Source of the DNA: Candidatus Amesbacteria bacterium RBG_19FT_COMBO_48_16
GTDB taxonomy: Bacteria > Patescibacteriota > Microgenomatia > CAZETR01 > Amesbacteraceae
Reading direction: 5' to 3'
Assembly: GCA_001775555.1 (NCBI GenBank)
Contig: MEXE01000052.1
Location: forward strand, 1 to 5,338
DNA: 5,338 nucleotides
Position numbers and translations under genes: made by a program. Within the stretch, counting starts at the first letter, position 1. Every line of letters begins with the position of its first letter. Under the pieces are notes generated by a model. The model made no database searches. It was not told the DNA's origin and saw only the letters and a program-made list of their open reading frames with translations. Below, piece after piece: positions 1 through 4,246 of this stretch.

Positions 1-1123
1 TAAACGTGATTTCCTTGCCTTTTTGATCCTTGTAGATAGTCCGGGAAGTGCGGGTAGGCTTGCTCCAGGTAGCATCCACTGCTACACCGTCCATAAAAAC
101 AATAGCTGAGCCTTTGCCGATAACTTCATAAATCATATGTTTTTCGACATCGCCGGTAGAGAATTCTTTGGTAAATTGGATGACAACATTTGAGAATTGC
201 AGAGGTTCTTCAGTGTTGAGATCCATAGATTGTTTACCCCCGTTGGAGTGAACATACGAGTTGGAAGCTGAATCATACTGCCAGGAAACATTGTAATCCG
301 GCATTCCATCCCAGAAAGAGTAGGAAATAGTGCGGGCGGCGGAACCGGTGTTTTTGTCAGGAGCCTTTTTGAATTTCCAGGAAATAAAGTTTTTGTCCCA
401 GGAGATACCCTTAGCATCGACGTTGGTCCATTTTTGCTTAGCGGCGGCTTTGTAAAGTTCCTCCGAGAAACAGGCCATAGTATGCTCGTAAGCGACTTCA
501 TGATCGAGGCGATTGGTCATCCGGTGACAAGTTTTGAAATCACCGGCCCAACCAAACTGATCTAAATCCTTGATATTGGCAGTCCGGATAAGACATAGCG
601 CTTTGGCGCGGGGATCCACATTGGCGTCATCACAATTGCCGGCGCCGCCAACATGATTGTAAAGACCATCGTATTCGGAAATTAAGTTGACAAAGTAAAT
701 CCGGGCAGAGCGAACCGGGGCAATAGTGATATTACCGGCCATTGAGGCGGCACAATAAAACATAGCCATGAAGCGGGTGATTCCGCCTTCGGCTACCGCT
801 TCGTAGATAACGTCGGCAGAAGATAAACCGGACTGGGGACGGGAGTCGGTGGAATTTTCGATCATCACTCCCAGAGGACGTCGCGTTTCCCAGACATCGC
901 GTTCCTGCTTAGTAAATAAAGCCCCATTTAGTGGGCATATTTCAGTCCTAGGAATGGAGGGGTCGAGTTTGGACCGAATACCCGGACTAGGGGATGCAGA
1001 AAGAGGAGAGATGGGGATTCCTGTCGATTTAGGGAGAGAAGTAAATAGCCAGAATGACAGGCCGGCAGAAATTAAAAAAAGGCCAAGGCCTAAAAAAATA
1101 TAGACTAGAACCGGTTTATTCAT
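1..1123 (-). CDS. DUF3048 / YerB-family membrane-anchored protein, 3' end cut by window edge
   Basis: I translated this from the ATG at 1123-1121; it stays open for 374 codons to the left edge, so the C-terminus is missing. Residues 5-27 form one hydrophobic segment (VLVYIFLGLGLFLISAGL), a signal anchor without a lipobox cysteine; a Ser/Pro-rich linker (33-58) follows. The DUF3048 N-terminal domain spans about 62-230, with CPLNG (63-67), RRPLGVMIEN (81-90), RPQSGLSSADVIYEAVAEGG (95-114) and APVRSAR (135-141), all family hallmarks. About 255-374 is the YerB C-terminal domain, including an IYEVIGKGSAIVFMDG stretch (331-346). Only a few tens of residues are probably missing. YerB of Bacillus is a lipoprotein of unknown function, and here too the role is unknown, presumably outside the membrane. 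It diverges from the gene at 1192. Family assignment is confident; function is not known. Confidence 0.93.
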   Translation of the reverse strand, partial: MNKPVLVYIFLGLGLFLISAGLSFWLFTSLPKSTGIPISPLSASPSPGIRSKLDPSIPRTEICPLNGALFTKQERDVWETRRPLGVMIENSTDSRPQSGLSSADVIYEAVAEGGITRFMAMFYCAASMAGNITIAPVRSARIYFVNLISEYDGLYNHVGGAGNCDDANVDPRAKALCLIRTANIKDLDQFGWAGDFKTCHRMTNRLDHEVAYEHTMACFSEELYKAAAKQKWTNVDAKGISWDKNFISWKFKKAPDKNTGSAARTISYSFWDGMPDYNVSWQYDSASNSYVHSNGGKQSMDLNTEEPLQFSNVVIQFTKEFSTGDVEKHMIYEVIGKGSAIVFMDGVAVDATWSKPTRTSRTIYKDQKGKEITF

Positions 1124-1133
1124 GGGCTGTTCC

Positions 1134-1142
1134 AGTATGACA
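1134..1142 (-). promoter_or_regulatory. Possible extended -10 promoter for the YerB-family gene
   Basis: On the minus strand TGTCATACT combines a TGn extension with the -10-like hexamer CATACT (1139-1134). A start about 7 nt beyond the hexamer would fall near 1127, leaving a leader of about 4 nt before the ATG at 1123. There is no convincing -35 and no Shine-Dalgarno sequence before the ATG. This is inferred from sequence pattern only. Confidence 0.4.
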
Positions 1143-1174
1143 GAAACACCGCCAGATTGCCAGGGGAGGACGGA

Positions 1175-1180
1175 TATGCT
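1175..1180 (+). promoter_or_regulatory. Possible -10 hexamer (TATGCT) for the 1192-1669 unit
   Basis: TATGCT lies 11 nt before the ATG at 1192, so transcription would begin near 1187 with a leader of about 5 nt. The nearest -35-like hexamer, TTGCCA at 1157-1162, is only 12 nt upstream, too close for normal spacing. The same bases contain an ATG (1176) with GGGGAGGA in good SD position, so the site could instead be the start of a 7-codon leader ORF. Weakly supported. Confidence 0.25.
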
Positions 1181-1191
1181 AGCATCAGCCC

Positions 1192-1503
1192 ATGGCTAAA
1201 AGAAGGACCAGGGCGGAGAAAGAGTTGGCCAGACTGAGGAGGCTAGTTGAAAAAAAAGAAATTAATCCGGTAAACAGCACGGAGAAAAGAGAAAACGCAA
1301 ACTTAAAAAGTGTCACAGCAACTGCTGATTTCTATGTCCCGGAATTGGCTTTACCCGTGAAGTTGCTCCGATTGGACTTGACAAAGTCAGTAGGCGTGAC
1401 TATCCTAGCCTTGATCCTGCAAATAGCCTTGGCGGTTTATTTAAACCGGGGCGGGTGGCAGTTCGTAAATTCTGTGTTATTTAACCGAATGTCAAAATTT
1501 TAG
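1192..1503 (+). CDS. Small single-span membrane protein, unknown function
   Basis: This encodes 103 residues. The N-terminal third is strongly basic and charged, probably helical (MAKRRTRAEKELARLRRL, 1-18), followed by a polar linker to about 45. One hydrophobic segment lies at about 67-84 (SVGVTILALILQIALAVYL), with a short polar tail after it. The positive N-terminus ahead of the span predicts a cytoplasmic N-terminus. The ATG at 1192 is the first in frame and leaves no room for a nearby SD; the GGGGAGG at 1163-1169 is 22 nt upstream, too far. DUF5679 follows 22 nt after the stop, so the two are probably co-transcribed. I do not recognise a named family, although small basic-plus-one-span proteins of this layout are common in CPR genomes. 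Codon use and charge pattern support a real gene. Confidence 0.75.
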   Translation: MAKRRTRAEKELARLRRLVEKKEINPVNSTEKRENANLKSVTATADFYVPELALPVKLLRLDLTKSVGVTILALILQIALAVYLNRGGWQFVNSVLFNRMSKF

Positions 1504-1510
1504 TGACGGA

Positions 1511-1520
1511 AGGGGGTGAT
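1511..1520 (+). promoter_or_regulatory. Strong Shine-Dalgarno sequence deciding the GTG start at 1526
   Basis: AGGGGGTGAT differs at one base from the full anti-SD complement AGGAGGTGAT and ends 5 nt before GTG 1526. It selects this GTG over the in-frame ATG at 1535. It is the only strong, well-spaced SD in front of an annotated gene here, and it serves a gene that lies second in its operon. Confidence 0.85.
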
Positions 1521-1525
1521 GAATC

Positions 1526-1669
1526 GTGGCGAGCATGTACTGCGTAAAATGTAGAGCTAAGAGGGATGATCCTAATGCCCAGAGAGTGACAATGAAAAAC
1601 GGGAAGGCGGCAATGAAAGGAAAGTGTCCGGTCTGCGGCACCGGGATGTATAAAATCGGAGCTGCCTAA
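1526..1669 (+). CDS. DUF5679 family zinc-ribbon mini-protein
   Basis: GTG start, 47 residues, TAA stop. Two CxxC pairs, CVKC (6-9) and CPVC (34-37), form a probable zinc ribbon. Between them is a short basic stretch with VTMKNGKAAMKGKCPVCGTG (21-40), which matches the known pattern of DUF5679: a Tyr-Cys-Val-Lys-Cys opening, Lys-Asn-Gly-Lys/Arg in the middle and CPVCGT near the end. The protein ends after MYKIGAA, the usual family length. Function is unknown; zinc binding and perhaps nucleic-acid or ribosome contact are guesses from the fold class. It follows the 103-residue membrane protein by 22 nt, has its own strong SD, and is closed by a hairpin terminator 16 nt after the stop. It was too short for ordinary ORF cut-offs. 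Confidence 0.9.
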   Translation: MASMYCVKCRAKRDDPNAQRVTMKNGKAAMKGKCPVCGTGMYKIGAA

Positions 1670-1684
1670 AAAATTGCCAATTCC

Positions 1685-1724
1685 AACCCCGCTTTACGAC
1701 AAAGTCGGCTAAGCGGGGTTTTGG
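1685..1724. terminator. Bidirectional hairpin terminator between convergent genes
   Basis: AACCCCGCTT (1685-1694) pairs perfectly with AAGCGGGGTT (1711-1720). The intervening bases hold a second small stem, CGAC/GTCG around AAA (1697-1707). On the plus strand the stem runs into TTTT (1719-1722). On the minus strand an interrupted T-rich stretch follows (GGAATTGGCAATTTTTT). It sits between DUF5679 (+) and the exonuclease (-), whose last codons and stop (1711-1709) lie inside the right arm. Confidence 0.75.
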
Positions 1725-2290
1725 TGTGGAAATCCACCAACCAAAATTTTGAAGATCTCGAATGTGGCACTAATATCTGAGTCAGGTTTGTGGCGATCAA
1801 TGGAAATACCCAAAGCCCGGGCTGTGCTGCCCAGGTTAAGAAATTTCGGTTCAACAGCCCGAAAAAACTTGACGAATGCCAGAGTATAAACCTCGATTAA
1901 ATGGTGGTCATAGAAAAAGGTGAGATTTTCTGTGGCAAGAGCCGCATTGAGAAACTCCCATTCTGTCTGAATTCCCCAACCGGCCAGGAGGCAGTCGGGG
2001 GCTAAGTCGGTGAGATCCAGGAGAGCCTGGCGGAGGGGGATAGCTTCTTTCCAGGCAGAAGGAGAGTAACTGGTGACTTTGAGAGACTTGGGGTCGGCGG
2101 TGACGATGTGCCGGGGAGCTACTTTAGCGTAATAAGAATTTGTGATATTTAAATCGGGCTGGGAAACCAAAAGGGCGGCAATTTCGATTATCTCGTGCCG
2201 AGCGGGGTCAAGACCTGTGTATTCCATGTCTATAAACAGCAAGGGGCGATGGCGGAATTCAACCCGGGGCTTATCCAGAAGATAAGGCAT
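1709..2290 (-). CDS. DEDDh 3'-5' exonuclease, oligoribonuclease/DnaQ-like
   Basis: 193 residues with the RNase H-like exonuclease fold. Motif Exo I is FIDMEYTGLDP (19-29) with metal ligands D21 and E23; the TGLDP wording resembles oligoribonuclease. IIEIAALL (34-41) is the following strand. Exo II is AGWGIQTEWEFL (103-114), where the usual Asp is E110. Exo III is HKPDSD (167-172), giving the H-x4-D of the DEDDh class with H167 and D172. Length fits oligoribonuclease (about 180) and single-domain DnaQ exonucleases. The likely reaction is two-metal 3'-5' hydrolysis of short RNA or single-stranded DNA in the cytoplasm. It begins 3 nt after the DUF3096 stop, without an SD, so reinitiation, or an internal promoter (TTGACT 2323-2318, TACGCT 2301-2296), may start it. 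The stop lies inside the shared terminator. The D-to-E change could alter activity; substrate is not determined. Confidence 0.85.
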   Translation of the reverse strand: MPYLLDKPRVEFRHRPLLFIDMEYTGLDPARHEIIEIAALLVSQPDLNITNSYYAKVAPRHIVTADPKSLKVTSYSPSAWKEAIPLRQALLDLTDLAPDCLLAGWGIQTEWEFLNAALATENLTFFYDHHLIEVYTLAFVKFFRAVEPKFLNLGSTARALGISIDRHKPDSDISATFEIFKILVGGFPHQNPA

Positions 2291-2293
2291 GAA

Positions 2294-2455
2294 CTAGCGT
2301 AAGTAAGGAAGTATGGCAGTCAAACCCGTAATGATGAAATAGAAAGCCACCAGATAATTTAAAATTTTAGGGAACATAAGTACCAAAAGACCGAAAATAA
2401 GGGAAACTAACCCTTGAAATGCGGCGCGGTTTGTGAGAAGAGATGTAGGGATCAT
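2294..2455 (-). CDS. DUF3096-like 53-residue membrane protein
   Basis: I found this by translating the gap between rnpB and the exonuclease. ATG at 2455-2453, TAG at 2296-2294, 53 residues. Two hydrophobic stretches, about 14-28 (FQGLVSLIFGLLVLMF-P) and 32-49 (NYLVAFYFIITGLTAILP), are joined by a short PKILNYLVA turn. This resembles DUF3096, whose members are of this size and read roughly 'G-hydrophobic-P-x-LLNY-hydrophobic-G'. It is probably a two-helix hairpin in the inner membrane; function is unknown. An extended -10 sits directly ahead of the ATG with no SD, suggesting leaderless translation. The exonuclease ATG follows after 3 nt, so the two are very likely one transcript. Real-gene confidence rests on composition, family resemblance and spacing. 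Confidence 0.8.
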   Translation of the reverse strand: MIPTSLLTNRAAFQGLVSLIFGLLVLMFPKILNYLVAFYFIITGLTAILPYLR

Positions 2456-2461
2456 AGAACT

Positions 2462-2470
2462 AGTATATCA
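2462..2470 (-). promoter_or_regulatory. Extended -10 promoter for the DUF3096-exonuclease unit
   Basis: TGATATACT on the minus strand is a TGn extension plus TATACT (2467-2462). Six bases separate it from the ATG at 2455, so a start at standard distance falls on the A of the ATG. No -35 is evident. It lies 3 bp beyond the 3' strand of the RNase P RNA P1 helix. Confidence 0.6.
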
Positions 2471-2473
2471 AAT

Positions 2474-2740
2474 ACCTGGAGGCGAATAAGCCAGATTCTG
2501 TTTTGACAGTATCTATCTAATGCCCTCAAGCTTTCGGCCTCGGGAAGGCGTCCTCAAGCGGCCGGATCGGAGGTTGCAGCGGGGAGGATTGCCCGTTTCA
2601 CCCGAGCTTTACCCCGGTTCGTCACTGTTGCTCTAAACTGGCGGTTACCCGCTCCCGCTTACGCGGGACACCCTGCCTTCTGCTGTCTGGACTTTCCTCT
2701 CCGATGTGACATCGGAGTAACTGTCCTGCCTCCAGGTGTC
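2474..2740 (-). ncRNA. rnpB: RNase P RNA, compact bacterial form
   Basis: This is the catalytic RNA of RNase P, which removes 5' leaders from pre-tRNAs. The minus strand carries GAGGAAAGTCC near the 5' end and ACAGAATCTGGCTTAT near the 3' end, the two universally conserved halves of the P4 core. P1 is ACCTGGAGGC (5') with GCCTCCAGGT (3'), 10 perfect pairs. P2 is GACAGT with ACTGTC. P3 is an 8-bp hairpin CTCCGATG/CATCGGAG with loop TCA. P4 pairs CCAGA with TCTGG where E. coli has CCGGG/CCCGG, a covarying change that supports the structure. GGGTGAAACGGG matches J11/12, and P8 and P9 are GTAA-capped hairpins. At about 267 nt it is some 110 nt shorter than E. coli M1 RNA (377). The shortfall lies mostly between J11/12 and the 3' strand of P2, the P13-P18 part. 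Ends are set by P1 and may be off by a few bases. Confidence 0.96.
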
Positions 2741-2743
2741 TTA

Positions 2744-2749
2744 ATTATA
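2744..2749 (-). promoter_or_regulatory. Consensus -10 (TATAAT) of rnpB
   Basis: A perfect TATAAT on the minus strand ends 3 nt before G2740, so transcription should begin at 2740-2737, at the base of P1. No good -35 is found 16-18 bp upstream. Confidence 0.7.
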
Positions 2750-2770
2750 CCCCGTCGAGGCTTGTTTTGA

Positions 2771-2779
2771 TGTTAGAAT
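2771..2779 (+). promoter_or_regulatory. Possible extended -10 ahead of the P-loop fragment
   Basis: TGTTAGAAT is a TGn extension plus TAGAAT (2774-2779). It lies 8 nt before ATG 2788, giving a predicted leader of about 2 nt. It would diverge from rnpB. Pattern only. Confidence 0.4.
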
Positions 2780-2787
2780 TAAACTAT

Positions 2788-2865
2788 ATGGGACAGTTTC
2801 TGGTTGTTATCAGGGGAGCCCCGGCCAGTGGTAAAACAACAATTGCCAAACGATTAAGGAATTAG
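2788..2865 (+). pseudogene. N-terminal remnant of a P-loop kinase/NTPase (25 codons)
   Basis: The frame from ATG 2788 gives a beta-strand (QFLVVIRG, 3-10) and a full Walker A loop, GAPASGKTT (10-18), then helix start IAKRLRN and TAG at 2863. This is the usual opening of small P-loop kinases of the AAA_33 / zeta-toxin-like type, normally 150-200 residues. Nothing downstream to 2920 continues the fold in any frame on this strand; the sequence turns AT-rich and an inverted repeat begins 5 nt after the stop. I read it as the 5' stub of a gene lost by deletion. A functional 25-residue peptide is possible but unlikely. The possible promoter ahead of it still looks intact. Confidence 0.6.
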
Positions 2866-2869
2866 CCTT

Positions 2870-2886
2870 CACACCTTTAAGGTGTG
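2870..2886. repeat. Short inverted repeat after the P-loop stub
   Basis: CACACC and GGTGTG are separated by TTTAA; the outer T and A of the loop could also pair. There is no following T-run on either strand, so it is a poor terminator. It begins 5 nt after the stop of the P-loop stub and may be a transcript end, a deletion scar or chance. The rest of 2887-2920 shows nothing. Confidence 0.5.
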
Positions 2887-2920
2887 ATGTATAACAATGT
2901 CCTATAGAGTTTTTGGTGGT

Positions 2921-3199
2921 CTAGTCTAAATCGTAGCGGGAGAGCCAACCCTTGCGCTCACCTGGTTGTAAAGGGAAGCAGGAAGAACGGAAGAGGGTGG
3001 CACTGACTCCTTCCGGATAAATCATACTTATCGCACCTATCGCTATCCGGCTGATTATGTGCTCCACAGGGTCCATTGTGGTAATACCTGCTTCTTGGCA
3101 AAAATCGTTTATCTGGGGGGTGGTAACACCGCAGGGATGGGCATGGACGTAAGTATCGAGAAGTTGTCTTTGTCTGCCAGGGGCAAGGATGTCAACCAT
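2921..3199 (-). CDS. Hypothetical protein, 92 residues
   Basis: ATG at 3199, TAG at 2923-2921. I do not recognise the family. It is soluble-looking with no membrane segment. Residues 9-50 (RQRQLLDTYVHAH, then TTPQINDFCQEAG and DPVEHIISRI) could be three helices resembling a small winged-helix or helix-turn-helix domain, but no diagnostic motif is present. The tail is rich in aromatic and charged residues (GERKGWLSRYDLD, 80-92). Cysteines lie at 23, 34 and 74, unpaired by any known motif. It starts 47 nt after the transporter stop on the same strand with its own extended -10, so it may be both an operon tail and independently transcribed. It converges on the P-loop stub. Coding is supported by the promoter position and lack of competing ORFs. 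Confidence 0.55.
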   Translation of the reverse strand: MVDILAPGRQRQLLDTYVHAHPCGVTTPQINDFCQEAGITTMDPVEHIISRIAIGAISMIYPEGVSATLFRSSCFPLQPGERKGWLSRYDLD

Positions 3200-3206
3200 A
3201 AGTAAC

Positions 3207-3215
3207 TGTATATCA
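3207..3215 (-). promoter_or_regulatory. Extended -10 promoter for the 92-residue protein
   Basis: TGATATACA on the minus strand is a TGn extension plus TATACA (3212-3207), 7 nt before the ATG at 3199. It nearly repeats the DUF3096 promoter (TGATATACT, then AGTTCT and ATG; here GTTACTT and ATG). A standard start falls within one base of the ATG. No SD and no clear -35. Confidence 0.55.
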
Positions 3216-3246
3216 CATTCGAATTTGGCGGTAAAGGACGGAAAAT

Positions 3247-4242
3247 TTATGAAGAGAGGGATTCGAGGTGGCGGAGAGAGAAGAATTCAACACCTATGGT
3301 CTGAACTACCAGAATCGTGGGGATAGCCAGAATCGCTCCGGCAGGGCCGGCCAGGCGAAAACCGATCATTAAGGCCAGAATACTGACTAAAGGATTGACA
3401 CCAACCGCTCTTTGCATGATTTTGGGAACCAGAAAATTGTTTTCCATAAACTGCACCAAAAGATACAGCGCGGCAGTGGATAAACCCAGTAACGGATGGA
3501 TGATTAGGCCGATGAGGACAGCGGGAACGGCAGAAACAATAGGGCCGATATTGGGTACGATTTCGAGTACCCCGGCAAGGATGGCCAGCGGCAGGGCTAT
3601 ATCCAGACCAAGCAGAGTCAGGCCGAAATAGGTCAAGACACCAACTGCCAGCATAAGAATCAACTCTCCCCTGACCCAGCTGCCCAGCCGGCGCTCAATT
3701 TCGTTAACCAGACGGCTGGCCCGGGCCGGTGACTCTCCGGCTAAAAGAATGGCTAAATACTTATTTAGATGCTGGCGCTCCAAAAGCAGGTAAAAAGTGA
3801 TAACCAGGGTAGTCAAAACGTTGAGGAAGTTGCTGAACACTCCCAACGAGAGTTTGAGAAGATTTTCCGGCAGGGAACCGATACGGGTTAAAAGTTGTTC
3901 TCCAATTTGTTGCTGGTGGGCATTGAAAAACTCCACTCTATTGATTGCGGTGGGCAATAACCGGACCAGGCGCCCGGTTTGTTCCACTAACGGCGGGACG
4001 ATGCCGGCAATGACACTGCCGAGCACCAGCCAGAGAGCAATATACGCGATAGCTATGGCCAAACTCCTAGGCAGACCCCAGCGCTCCAAGCGATCCACAC
4101 CCGGATTGAGGGCGGACATGAGAATTATGGAAATAAAGAGCATGAGAAGGATATCTTTGATCTGGACGATAAACCAAATCAGGAATATGAAAATGGCGAT
4201 GAAAACAATTGTGCGGTGAGAAATTTCGATTTTTCGAGGCAT
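3247..4242 (-). CDS. AI-2E family transporter (UPF0118/PerM/YdiK-like)
   Basis: 331 residues, the usual length (about 330-370). Hydrophobic segments lie at about 10-27, 30-45, 60-84, 139-155, 192-213, 215-249 (probably two spans), 251-266 and 283-317, fitting the family's about eight spans. A long amphipathic, charged section (86-138) sits between the third and fourth, as is typical. Diagnostic stretches are LEIVPNIGPIVSAVPAVLIG (226-245) and QFMENNFLVPKIMQRAVGVN (264-283), the conserved core of the family. Members export or exchange small solutes: AI-2 autoinducer in TqsA, sodium/proton exchange in others. The substrate here cannot be read. The ATG at 4242 begins 4 nt after the miaA stop with no SD; co-transcription with miaA is likely, although a TAAAAT (4256-4251) could give it its own near-leaderless mRNA. 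Confidence 0.93.
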   Translation of the reverse strand: MPRKIEISHRTIVFIAIFIFLIWFIVQIKDILLMLFISIILMSALNPGVDRLERWGLPRSLAIAIAYIALWLVLGSVIAGIVPPLVEQTGRLVRLLPTAINRVEFFNAHQQQIGEQLLTRIGSLPENLLKLSLGVFSNFLNVLTTLVITFYLLLERQHLNKYLAILLAGESPARASRLVNEIERRLGSWVRGELILMLAVGVLTYFGLTLLGLDIALPLAILAGVLEIVPNIGPIVSAVPAVLIGLIIHPLLGLSTAALYLLVQFMENNFLVPKIMQRAVGVNPLVSILALMIGFRLAGPAGAILAIPTILVVQTIGVEFFSLRHLESLSS

Positions 4243-4246
4243 GGAG

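Noticed and set aside
133..501. 122-codon ORF on the minus strand
   Set aside because: It is another frame of the YerB-family gene, whose conserved domain reads unbroken through this stretch.
849..1103. 84-codon ORF on the plus strand
   Set aside because: Antisense to the N-terminal part of the YerB-family gene, with low-complexity translation and no start signal.
1666..1854. 62-codon ORF on the minus strand
   Set aside because: Overlaps the C-terminal Exo III region of the exonuclease in another frame and crosses the terminator.
2528..2560. Direct repeat CCTCAAGC (about 2523 and 2552) as a mobile-element signature
   Set aside because: Both copies lie in the RNase P RNA, where GCTTGAG is a normal structural motif near the 3' core.
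3317..4219. Two plus-strand ORFs (3317-3631 and 3797-4219)
   Set aside because: Both are antisense to the AI-2E transporter; their Arg/Thr/Pro-rich translations are typical shadows of hydrophobic codons.
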